DNA from: CAYVTZ01 sp964454685
GTDB taxonomy: Bacteria; Bacillota; Clostridia; Christensenellales; Christensenellaceae
DNA: 51,869 bases
Assembly: GCA_964454685.1 (NCBI GenBank)
Contig: CAYVTZ010000020.1
Location: 1-51,869 of the forward strand
Direction: 5' to 3'
Part shown: positions 25,013-33,475 of the stretch, piece by piece
Layout of the letters: each line of letters opens with the position of its first letter
Numbering within the stretch: position 1 is the first letter of the stretch
Notes under the pieces: model-generated
Databases searched by the model: none
Told to the model about the DNA's origin: nothing
The model's input: the letters and a program-made list of their open reading frames with translations, nothing else
Position numbers and translations under genes: made by a program

Positions 25013-25041
25013 TTGATTTCCTTGCCATTATTATGTATAAT
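25013..25041 (+). promoter_or_regulatory. Promoter of the glycan cluster
   Basis: TTGATT (25013-25018), 17-bp spacer, TATAAT (25036-25041), about 85 bp before the first glycosyltransferase. Confidence 0.75.
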
Positions 25042-25126
25042 ATTTGGGAATTGTAATTTGGGGTAGAATGCCCTGTAATCCAAACGGCAACGCAAACACG
25101 CTGTCACAGAAAGGGAACGCATCACA

Positions 25127-26248
25127 ATGAAAATTGTACTCATCGGGCCGGTATACCCTTATAAGGGCGGCATATCGCACTATACAGGGCTGATGCACAA
25201 AAGTCTGTGCAAATCGCATGACGTCACCACGATTTCATACAAAATGCAGTACCCGAAAATCATGTTCCGCAAGGAGCAACGCGATTATGACAACGATACT
25301 TTCCGCGCAGACGGCGCACAATTCTTGATTCACACGGCAAACCCGCTGAATTGGGGCAAGGTTGCCAAGCGCATCAACGAGATCGCGCCGGACTTGGTGA
25401 TCGTGCAGTGGTGGCACCCGTATTTTTCGCCCTGCTACAACGCAATGGTGAAAAAACTCAAACACACCAGGGTGCTGTTTGTCTGTCACAACGTGTTCCC
25501 GCACGAGCGTTTCCCCGCAGATCGGAAGCTGACGCGCAGCGTGCTTTCCAGAGGAGATTACTTTATTGTGCATTCCGAGCAGGACGCGCAGGATTTGCTG
25601 TCCGTCAAGCCGGACGCAAAATATGAAAAAACGGTGCACCCGACCTACAATGCGTTTCGCATCCAAGGCGTCACGAAGGAACAGGCGCGCATCAAGCTGG
25701 GCATCGGGGCAGATGAAAAGATTTTACTGTTTTTCGGCTTTATTCGGGAATATAAAGGCTTGAAGCATCTGCTTACCGCACTGCCGGACATCGTGGCGCG
25801 CGTTCCCGATTGCAAATTGTATGTTGTGGGCGATTTTGGCGGCAACCGCGAAAAATACGAGGAACTGCTGCAAGCGCCCGCCGTGCGCGATCATATCATC
25901 GTCGTAGACGGATATGTGCCGGATAAAGAGATCGAGCCATATTTTGCGGCATGTGATCTGGTTGTCCTGCCTTACGAATCCGCCACGCAAAGCGGCATCG
26001 TGCAGATTGCCTATGGCTTTGAAAAGCCGGTGGTCACCACAGATGTGGGCGGACTGCCGGAGGTGGTGCTGGACGGCAAAACCGGCTATGTTGTGCCGCC
26101 CAAAGACCCGCAGCAACTCGCACAGGCGATTGTACGTTTCTTTGAGGAGGGTAAGGCGCAGGCATTTGAAGAAAATGTGCGTGCAGAGGCATACCGCTAT
26201 GATTGGGATCGCATGACCGAGACCATTGAAAGGTTGACAAAGCAATGA
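25127..26248 (+). CDS. Glycosyltransferase family 4 protein
   Basis: A 373-residue GT-B glycosyltransferase. The N-terminal domain opens with IGPVYPYKGGISHYT (the acceptor-side glycine loop); the C-terminal donor domain contains LFFGFIREYKGLKHLL, then YVVGDFGGN, and YESATQSGIVQIAYGFEKPV followed by TTDVGGLPEV, the nucleotide-sugar site. The second Glu of the classical E-x7-E motif is not conserved, as in other TQSG-type members. It likely transfers a hexose to a lipid-linked glycan on the cytosolic face. First gene of the cluster; its stop overlaps the next start (ATGA). Confidence 0.93.
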   Translation: MKIVLIGPVYPYKGGISHYTGLMHKSLCKSHDVTTISYKMQYPKIMFRKEQRDYDNDTFRADGAQFLIHTANPLNWGKVAKRINEIAPDLVIVQWWHPYFSPCYNAMVKKLKHTRVLFVCHNVFPHERFPADRKLTRSVLSRGDYFIVHSEQDAQDLLSVKPDAKYEKTVHPTYNAFRIQGVTKEQARIKLGIGADEKILLFFGFIREYKGLKHLLTALPDIVARVPDCKLYVVGDFGGNREKYEELLQAPAVRDHIIVVDGYVPDKEIEPYFAACDLVVLPYESATQSGIVQIAYGFEKPVVTTDVGGLPEVVLDGKTGYVVPPKDPQQLAQAIVRFFEEGKAQAFEENVRAEAYRYDWDRMTETIERLTKQ

Positions 26249-27243
26249 AAAAAACCGTATTATTGACCGGCGCCACCGGATTCATCGGCAAATATATCGC
26301 GCAAGCACTGGTCGAAAAGGGCTACGCGCTCAAATGCCTCGTGCGTGAAAGCAGCGATACCTCTTTTTTGCAAACGCTGCCGGACACCGCTATTGTGGTG
26401 GGTGAACTGACCCAACCGCAGACCCTCGCGGGCATCGGTGACGGTGTTGATTTTTGCATCCACCTCGCCGCAATGGGGCATGTCAGCTCTGTTTCAGAGG
26501 AATCCTATCGCGCTTTTGTGGCGCTGAATGAGGCAGGCACGCAAAATTTGATCGATGCGCTCAAGGCAAGCGGCGGCGTGGAAAAATTCGTGCATTTTTC
26601 CAGCACGGCAGCAATGGGGCATGTGGGCGATCCCGTTTTGGACGAAACCTCGCAGCCAAATCCGCTCACACCGTATCAAAAAAGCAAGCTGCGCAGCGAG
26701 GATGTCGCAAACAAGGCGGCGCAGGAAGGATTTCCCGCCGTCATCGTGCGCCCGTGTATGGTGTACGGGGTAGGCGGCAAAGGCGAGTTTTATAAGTTTT
26801 ACCGGCTGATGATTCGCGGGCGCTTTCCCAAGGTGGGCAAAGGACAAAATCTCACGCCGCTCGTGCACGTGACGGATGTGGCACAGGGCGCGATTTTGGC
26901 AATGGAGAAGGGGCAAAACGGGGAAACCTATCTGCTGACCTCCGAAACGTCCATTCCAATGGACGAAATGCGTAATCTGACCGTGCAGGCAGCAGGGGTA
27001 CAGGCGAAGTATCCGTATATCCCCGCAAAGCTGGCGCTTACAGGCGCAAAAATGGTGGAAAAAATCGCGGCGGCACGCGGTAAAGAACCGATGGTCACCT
27101 ATCGCAACATGGTCTCCACCATCACAGACCGCACGTTCGACATCACCAAGGCAAAAACGCAGCTCGGGTATGCGCCACAGGTGGATTTCGCGCAGGGCAT
27201 TCAAGAGACTGTGCAGTGGTTCTGCCAACAGGATCGCGCATAG
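26245..27243 (+). CDS. NAD-dependent epimerase/dehydratase (extended SDR)
   Basis: Extended short-chain dehydrogenase of 332 residues. The dinucleotide loop is TGATGFIG (residues 8-15), the active-site Tyr-x3-Lys is YQKSK near 142-146, preceded by HFSSTAAMGH, and RPCMVYG follows, the substrate-side motif of UDP-sugar epimerases. Start overlaps the glycosyltransferase stop by 4 nt. It probably supplies a modified nucleotide sugar, though some relatives act on non-sugar substrates, so the reaction remains open. Confidence 0.93.
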   Translation: MKKTVLLTGATGFIGKYIAQALVEKGYALKCLVRESSDTSFLQTLPDTAIVVGELTQPQTLAGIGDGVDFCIHLAAMGHVSSVSEESYRAFVALNEAGTQNLIDALKASGGVEKFVHFSSTAAMGHVGDPVLDETSQPNPLTPYQKSKLRSEDVANKAAQEGFPAVIVRPCMVYGVGGKGEFYKFYRLMIRGRFPKVGKGQNLTPLVHVTDVAQGAILAMEKGQNGETYLLTSETSIPMDEMRNLTVQAAGVQAKYPYIPAKLALTGAKMVEKIAAARGKEPMVTYRNMVSTITDRTFDITKAKTQLGYAPQVDFAQGIQETVQWFCQQDRA

Positions 27244-27283
27244 GCTCAAACGCCACACGCGGACAAAAGCAAAGGAAAGTTTT

Positions 27284-28732
27284 ATGTACAAGGGTATTGC
27301 GCTTCACGCAATCGGCAAAATCGCGTTCGTTCTGGGAAGCTACGTGCTTCATTTATATTTAGGACGCGTGTTGAGCCCGTCTGTATACGGCATTGTCGGA
27401 ACGATCATCATGATCATCAATTTTGATTATCTGTTCCTCAACAACGGTGTGCGGCAGGCGATCTCCAAAACGATTTCGCAGGATTGTTTTCACGACGCAG
27501 ACACCATCAAAAAGGGGTTCCTGTTTCAAGGCGCGCTCGTTTTGGCGTTGTTTGCCATCAATTATTTTGGCGCAGACCCCATCGCGCAATTTTTAAACGA
27601 TCCGGGCATGGCGGACTATATCCGCATGGCGGCATTCATCATTCCGTTCATGGGCATTTATTTTGCCGCGCTGGGTGTGTTCAATGGCAAAAAGCTGTTT
27701 GTCATCGAGGCAACCATCGTCATCATATATCCCATACTCAAGCTGACCTCGCTGCCTTTTGTGCAGTTTAATACCTTTGGCGATGCCGTCATCGGCACCG
27801 AAATGGGCTTCCTGCTTGCGGGCGTGGCAGTGTTCGCCATCAGCCTGTTGTTCATGGTCAAAATACGCGGCAAATATGTATCGAATCGCCCCAGGGTGGA
27901 GACCAAAGGCTATATCAAGACGGCGATTTCCTTCTCCATTTTGTTTGCGATCGCCTCTGTCATTATGAATTTGGACACGCTCATACTCAAGGCGCTCACA
28001 CCCAATAACGAGATTGTGGGCTTTTACACCGGCGCCGTCACCTGCGGCAAGGTTCCGTTTTACTTCATTCAGGCAGTGTTTCTGGTCATCTTGCCTATTG
28101 TAACCGGCTATTACGCACAAAAGAAAATCGAGGAAGCGCGCAAAAGCATTCAAGAGGTATTGCTGCTCACCATCGCGTTGGTGCTGCCCATGTCTCTGAT
28201 CGTCTCCGCCTCCGCGCCCAATCTGTTGGTCTCCTTTTATAAAGAAGGCTTCGAGGCTGCAAGCGGCGCGCTGATCTATCTGATTTTAGGCAGTTTCTGT
28301 CTGGGCATGCTGATCATGTTCGGCAACATCCTTTCGGCGGCAAACAAAAAAAAGTTTGTCAACTGGTTTTCGCTGATCATATTGGTGGCGTTTGCGCTGG
28401 TTTGCTGGTGGCTGACCGCCGCATATTCCATGTCCGGCACGGGCATGGCTTCGCTGCTGGTCTGCTCTGTGGGGATGCTGGTGGCTATGATTGCCACTGC
28501 CAGGGTGTTTGGCAATTACTGGTCGAAAAAGCTGACCGTGACGGTGCTGCTCAACATTGCGCTGTTTGTGGCGGTCAAAATCGGCTTCCAATATTATCAC
28601 AGTACCAATCTGCTGACCATCATCTTTGTATACGCCGCAATTTATGCAGGATATCTCATCCTCTTGCAGGCGTTTAAGGTTGTCAGTGTCAAAAAAATAA
28701 AGGATATGCTGCTCAAGAAAAAAGCAGCGTAG
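27284..28732 (+). CDS. Oligosaccharide flippase (MOP/Wzx-like)
   Basis: A 482-residue polytopic protein with about 12-14 membrane segments, of the polysaccharide-export (MOP) superfamily: GSYVLHLYLGRVLSPSVYG and the long second helix region YLFLNNGVRQAISKTI are typical of the N-terminal family signature. ATG 27284 follows AAAGGAAAG; the frame opens earlier at 27170 inside the epimerase, which is not used. Predicted to move lipid-linked glycan units across the membrane, between the cytosolic enzymes upstream and the GT-C-like proteins downstream. Confidence 0.92.
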   Translation: MYKGIALHAIGKIAFVLGSYVLHLYLGRVLSPSVYGIVGTIIMIINFDYLFLNNGVRQAISKTISQDCFHDADTIKKGFLFQGALVLALFAINYFGADPIAQFLNDPGMADYIRMAAFIIPFMGIYFAALGVFNGKKLFVIEATIVIIYPILKLTSLPFVQFNTFGDAVIGTEMGFLLAGVAVFAISLLFMVKIRGKYVSNRPRVETKGYIKTAISFSILFAIASVIMNLDTLILKALTPNNEIVGFYTGAVTCGKVPFYFIQAVFLVILPIVTGYYAQKKIEEARKSIQEVLLLTIALVLPMSLIVSASAPNLLVSFYKEGFEAASGALIYLILGSFCLGMLIMFGNILSAANKKKFVNWFSLIILVAFALVCWWLTAAYSMSGTGMASLLVCSVGMLVAMIATARVFGNYWSKKLTVTVLLNIALFVAVKIGFQYYHSTNLLTIIFVYAAIYAGYLILLQAFKVVSVKKIKDMLLKKKAA

Positions 28733-28750
28733 GAAAACAAGCGAGGGAAT

Positions 28751-29947
28751 ATGAACCGAGATCTGGAACTAAAACAGAACATGCAGCCCTTTTTGGCAGC
28801 GTTCCGCAAAATGCTTGCGCAGCGCATCGGCGCAAAGCAAAATCCGCTCATCCTGATTCAGGGCGGATTTGGCAAGCACAATACAGGCGACGATACGCTG
28901 TTGCGTGTGGCACGCAACGAGGCGCTCAAGGTTTATCCGGGCGCGCGGGTGGTCGCGCTGTGCCATATCCCTCAGCTTTTGCAGGAAAGTTACGGAATCG
29001 AAGGCGTCGCATTCAAGTCCGCGGCATTCTTTAAAATGATCCGGAAATGTGATGCGCTCATTGTGGCGGCGGGCGGCTTGGTCAATAACATCGATTATAA
29101 ATCCAAACTGAAAAGTTTGATCAACATGCGCGGCAAGTTTGTGTTCATCAGTATGCGCATGTGCATCAAGCGCCATGTTCCCGTGGTATTGTTTGGCGTG
29201 GGAATGCACGATATTCCGGATTTCATCGTCAAGCATTTGATGGATACCACCATCCCCAAAGTAGACCTGATCAGTGTGCGCGACGAGCACACCACAAAGC
29301 TGCTGGATCGCATGGGCGTGCAAGGATATTTTGCCCATCACGACCCCGCGTTGCTTTACCGTCGGGAGGAAACATGGGATCGGGAGCGCGCCAAAAGCTA
29401 TTGCGGCGTGACCAAAGACAAATATATCGTCATCAACTATCGTATGGTCAAGGACGAAATTGTCACACAGCGCACCATCGATGCGTTGGCAGGCTATCTC
29501 AAATGGGTACAGGATACCTATCCCGATACAGACGTGGTGATGATGCCCTTCAGTCTGCATCCCACGTTTGAACTGGAAAGTGATACGGCGGCCGCAGCCG
29601 CGCTGCTCACGCACGCAAGGCAGAAGTACGGCGTGGAGGGTATCAAGGTCATCGACCGGTATTTGCGCGCGGATGAAGTCAAAAACATCGCGCAGCATGC
29701 CGAATTGCTGTTGCTGGCGCGGCACCATGCGCCTGTGCTCACGTATGAGTGCGGCGTGCCCACCATCATTTTATCCTATAATGTCAAGTGCAGAGAATTT
29801 GGTGTGCTGGGCGGCTATGAATATATTATCGATTATACGGATATGACGTGCGAAGCGCTGGCGGATGATACGCAAAAGGCGTTGGCGCGGGGCAATCAAG
29901 GACCCAGCCTGCACGCACAGCCCGCAGAGGAGAAAACCAATGAATAA
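28751..29947 (+). CDS. Polysaccharide pyruvyl transferase family protein
   Basis: A 398-residue protein of the CsaB/pyruvyltransferase family, which adds ketal pyruvate from PEP to sugars of surface polymers. The N-terminal ILIQGGFGKHNTGDDTLL is the family start, then CDALIVAAGGLVNN, LISVRDEHTTKLL and FAHHDPALLY, and near the C-terminus LLLARHHAPVLTYECGVPTI with the conserved His. If active, it would give the glycan a negative charge that can anchor SLH-domain proteins in related bacteria. Ends with an 8-nt overlap into the radical SAM gene. Confidence 0.9.
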   Translation: MNRDLELKQNMQPFLAAFRKMLAQRIGAKQNPLILIQGGFGKHNTGDDTLLRVARNEALKVYPGARVVALCHIPQLLQESYGIEGVAFKSAAFFKMIRKCDALIVAAGGLVNNIDYKSKLKSLINMRGKFVFISMRMCIKRHVPVVLFGVGMHDIPDFIVKHLMDTTIPKVDLISVRDEHTTKLLDRMGVQGYFAHHDPALLYRREETWDRERAKSYCGVTKDKYIVINYRMVKDEIVTQRTIDALAGYLKWVQDTYPDTDVVMMPFSLHPTFELESDTAAAAALLTHARQKYGVEGIKVIDRYLRADEVKNIAQHAELLLLARHHAPVLTYECGVPTIILSYNVKCREFGVLGGYEYIIDYTDMTCEALADDTQKALARGNQGPSLHAQPAEEKTNE

Positions 29948-31091
29948 AAAAGATTTTGTGACACAGTTGTTCCCGAGGATTGTCAAATATAAGCTCAACC
30001 GCTGGTTTGGCGCAGGCAAGATCGACCCGTTCACCGTAACCTTTTCCGTTACGGCAGCGTGTCAGTCCCGCTGCAAAACCTGTCAGATTGGACACCTGTA
30101 TCTGGAAAACCCCGAACGCGCAGACAAAGATATGTCGCTTGAGGAAATCGAAAAGATCTTTGCGACGATGAAGCCGGTGTATTTCTTTAACATCAGCGGC
30201 GGCGAGCCTTTTTTGCGCAAGGATCTGCCGCAAATCGTGGAGCTGGCATGTAAATATCTCAAGCCGCGTGTCATTCATACGCCCACCAATGCCATCATGC
30301 CCGATCGTATCGAGGAAAAGACGCGGGAGATTTTAGAGATCATTCGCGCCTACGACCCCACGGTGCCCTTCACTGTAAAACCGTCCATTGACGGCGTGGG
30401 GGAGATGCACGACGAAATACGCGGCGTAAAAGGCAATTTCGAAAAGCTGCTCAAAACCATCGAGCGTTTGAAAGTGGTGGAGCAGGACTATGACAATTTC
30501 CATTTAGAGCTTGGCACCGTGATCTCCAACTTCAACATCGATCATTTGGCAGAGATTGAAGATTTTGTGCATTCTCTGGGTGTGGAAAGCTATCGCAACG
30601 AGGTCGCAGAGCAGCGTACAGAGTTTTTCAACATCGGTGATCCCATCACGCCGGACGCAGCAACCTATCAGCGCCTGATCAAAGAGTTCGCGCGCAAGAC
30701 AGAGGAAAACATCGGCTCCAAAAAAAGTCTCGCCAAAATGACGGAAGCCATGCGCGTGATTTATTACGATATCGCAGGCAAAATTTTGGAAGAGAAGCGT
30801 CAGGTGATTCCCTGCTGGGCAGGTGTCTCCAACGTGCACATCAACTATGACGGCGGCGTATGGCCGTGCTGTGTGCTGGGGTACGATCAGCAAATGGGCA
30901 ATCTGCGCGATTATAACTACGATTTTCAAAAGCTGTGGTATTCCCCCAAGGCAAAAGAAGTGCGCAAGTTCATCAAAGATCAAAAGTGCGCTTGCCCGCT
31001 TGCCAATCAGGGATATTCCAATCTGCTCATGCACTTCCCAACTCTGGTCAAAGCAGCAAAGAAAATGCGGCAGTTTGGAAAGCAGCAATAG
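29940..31091 (+). CDS. Radical SAM protein with C-terminal Cys cluster (SPASM-like)
   Basis: A 383-residue radical SAM enzyme: C41-x3-C45-x2-C48 binds the SAM-cleaving 4Fe-4S cluster and ISGGEPF at 85-91 is the SAM-binding motif. Further Cys near 291, 309-310 and 350-352 (PCWAG, WPCCVLG, CACP) resemble a SPASM/twitch auxiliary-cluster region. The first ATG (29940) overlaps the preceding gene. Proteins of this class modify peptides, sugars or other small molecules by radical chemistry. Its place inside the cluster suggests a glycan or lipid-linked substrate; no precursor peptide ORF is visible. The following 150-bp gap contains only a weak GAGC/GCTC stem before five T. Confidence 0.9.
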   Translation: MNKKDFVTQLFPRIVKYKLNRWFGAGKIDPFTVTFSVTAACQSRCKTCQIGHLYLENPERADKDMSLEEIEKIFATMKPVYFFNISGGEPFLRKDLPQIVELACKYLKPRVIHTPTNAIMPDRIEEKTREILEIIRAYDPTVPFTVKPSIDGVGEMHDEIRGVKGNFEKLLKTIERLKVVEQDYDNFHLELGTVISNFNIDHLAEIEDFVHSLGVESYRNEVAEQRTEFFNIGDPITPDAATYQRLIKEFARKTEENIGSKKSLAKMTEAMRVIYYDIAGKILEEKRQVIPCWAGVSNVHINYDGGVWPCCVLGYDQQMGNLRDYNYDFQKLWYSPKAKEVRKFIKDQKCACPLANQGYSNLLMHFPTLVKAAKKMRQFGKQQ

Positions 31092-31241
31092 TGGTTTGTC
31101 ATAGCGTGGGATCAGGAGCGGTGAAAGCGGCTCTTTTTCCGTTTGCACCGTCGGGCATGCTTTGTCCCTATCGCCTGGGACCGGCTGGTATTCCGGGCGG
31201 CACAGGCAGGCATTTTCAACCAGCTTGAGGAAGGATTTTTT

Positions 31242-33458
31242 ATGACACAAGAAGTGCTACCCATCCGGCGTTCACAGCAAAAAGAGCAGATCATGCTGTG
31301 CGTATATACCGCAGCACTGATTCTGATATCCATTTTATACATTAACACGCCCATTTTGCCGCGCTATCCCGATCCCTTCGGATATCTTTCCAGCGGCGCT
31401 TTTTTTGCGGGATACGATTGGAGCGGCGCCACCTCGCAAATGACGCAGTATTACGGTTTCGGCTACGGCACGGTGTTAACGCCTATTTTGGCGGCAGTCA
31501 ACGACGTCTATGCGCTGCGCGCGCCTGCCGTATTGCTCAATGTCGCGTTCCTTGCCGGCACCTTCCTTTTGTTGACGCGCATCGGTGTGCGGCTTGCAAA
31601 GGATATGAACCGGCAACTTCTGTATGCGTCCTGCTTCGCCATCTGCATGTATGCGGCGAATGTGTTCCAAGTCAATTTTGTCATTCCCGAGGTCATGCTG
31701 GTGTTCTGCGTGGTCTGCGGCACCTTTTTACTGCTCAAGCTGGAGGAGTCTTCCAAAATTTGGGTGGCATTGGCGCTGGGGGCGCTGGTAGGGTTCCTTC
31801 CCGCGCTGCACGGCAGATGTCTGGGGTTCGTGGGAGTCACCGTTCTTGCCGTCTCGTTTATGCTGGTCTATAAAAAAATCAGCAGAAAGCAGTTTATCGC
31901 GTTCCTTCTTGTGTTTGCCGCATTCTTTATGCTGTATCGGCTAATGGATTCAGCGGTCAAGGCACAGCTGTATCAGGCAGGCAACGCAACGCTGGTGAAC
32001 ACTGCGGACGGCTATTCCGTCAACATCAAAAACTTCTTCACCGCAGAAGGCTTCGCGGGAGCCATAAAAGTGTTGTTGTCGCAACTGTTCTATTTGGGTT
32101 TTTCCACCGGACTGATTTTCCTGCTGGGTCTGTTCAGCGGCATCGTCTATGTGGTGCGCGGCGTGGTTCGCATGGTGCGTTGCAAATCCAAATCGGTTGG
32201 GCCGCATGCGGTGGTGAAATGTTCCATCGTGCTCAACACCGTGCTGCTGTGTCTGCTTACGGCGATCATATTTCAAAAACCGGCACGGTTCGATCATATC
32301 CTGTATGGGCGGCATAACGAGATGATCTTGCCGCTGGTGGCACTGTTGGGCTTCTTATACGTGTATGATCTGTTGCGGCAAAAGCGTATCAGCAAAACGC
32401 TGATCGTCACACTCATCACCTTTGCGCTATGCGCCGTCATGGCAACCGTGCTCACCTATTCGGGAACGGTACGGGGCGGGCTGGTGCCGCGCACCGTCAC
32501 CGGTGCGGCGCTGTTTGTCAAACAGTTTGCTTTAAATCCCATGCTGCTGATCGGCGCGGCGGCAGTGGTGCTGGCAGCGGTCGCGCTGTTGATTCTGCTG
32601 CGCAAAAAATGCAAGGCAAGCACCGTGTTTGTCGTGTGCGTTTCCTTGTTCCTGACGCTGCAAATCGTCAACGGACAGGTGGCGATCGCGCAGGAGCGGG
32701 AGGATAACATCGGCGCGCGCATCAACCAAAGCGCAGTGCAATCGGCCATGCAGCAGATTCCCGCAGGTGACGCCGTCTATCTCGCGGCAGGGCAGGAGGA
32801 TGTGCTCAAAAACACTTATTGGGTGCGCCTGCTGGATTTCCGGCGGGATATGAAGCGCATGACGCAGGAAGAAGTCCTGAAGCTGAGCGAAACAGGCAGC
32901 GGCCATCAGAGCATCCGCGCCCTTCTGGGGCAGGACAGCGCGCTCATCGTAGGCGGGCAGGATTATGCGCTGGAGCACCTGATCGACGGGTTTTACGCGG
33001 TTGATCTGTTTGACGGGCTGGAAAATGAAAGAATGTTCACTTGGGCGTACGGGGAGCCGCTTGTCTCCCGTTTGCAAGAGGCGGGGTTCACGCTGACGAA
33101 AGGTACCGGCACGCGCGTCTACACCGCCGATGATCTCAAATTTACGGCAGGGGCACAGCGCGAAGGCGATCAAATCGTGCTTTCGCAAGGTGGGATGCAG
33201 TTCGGGCCGTATACCACCGTCACACCGGGTAAATATGTGGTCGTGGTCGAAGGCGCGAATTTGCAGAGTCTGCAACCGGCTTGTACCTATTTGGAGGGGC
33301 AGCAAAGCATTCCCGTCCAAATTGTGCAGCAGACCGCTGAACGGATCGAATACACCTTCACCGTGGATCACGTGATCGAAGGAGTGGAGTTTACGCTTGC
33401 AAATCCCGCGCCGGAAGCGGCAACAGTGCAGCGTGTCACATTGGCTTTAGACAGTTAA
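31242..33458 (+). CDS. Polytopic GT-C-like membrane protein with soluble C-terminal extension
   Basis: A 738-residue membrane protein with about 11-12 hydrophobic segments over the first 490 residues, then a soluble region of about 245 residues. Acidic positions in the first outer loop (RYPDPFGYLSSGAFFAGYDW) follow the pattern of GT-C glycosyltransferases that use polyprenyl-phosphate sugars. No named family is recognised. ATG 31242 follows GAGGAAGGA. The protein downstream is a close paralogue over its whole membrane part but lacks most of this C-terminal extension. Likely adds or polymerises sugars on the outer face of the membrane. Confidence 0.75.
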   Translation: MTQEVLPIRRSQQKEQIMLCVYTAALILISILYINTPILPRYPDPFGYLSSGAFFAGYDWSGATSQMTQYYGFGYGTVLTPILAAVNDVYALRAPAVLLNVAFLAGTFLLLTRIGVRLAKDMNRQLLYASCFAICMYAANVFQVNFVIPEVMLVFCVVCGTFLLLKLEESSKIWVALALGALVGFLPALHGRCLGFVGVTVLAVSFMLVYKKISRKQFIAFLLVFAAFFMLYRLMDSAVKAQLYQAGNATLVNTADGYSVNIKNFFTAEGFAGAIKVLLSQLFYLGFSTGLIFLLGLFSGIVYVVRGVVRMVRCKSKSVGPHAVVKCSIVLNTVLLCLLTAIIFQKPARFDHILYGRHNEMILPLVALLGFLYVYDLLRQKRISKTLIVTLITFALCAVMATVLTYSGTVRGGLVPRTVTGAALFVKQFALNPMLLIGAAAVVLAAVALLILLRKKCKASTVFVVCVSLFLTLQIVNGQVAIAQEREDNIGARINQSAVQSAMQQIPAGDAVYLAAGQEDVLKNTYWVRLLDFRRDMKRMTQEEVLKLSETGSGHQSIRALLGQDSALIVGGQDYALEHLIDGFYAVDLFDGLENERMFTWAYGEPLVSRLQEAGFTLTKGTGTRVYTADDLKFTAGAQREGDQIVLSQGGMQFGPYTTVTPGKYVVVVEGANLQSLQPACTYLEGQQSIPVQIVQQTAERIEYTFTVDHVIEGVEFTLANPAPEAATVQRVTLALDS

Positions 33459-33475
33459 TCGAGGGGGTCGGGGAA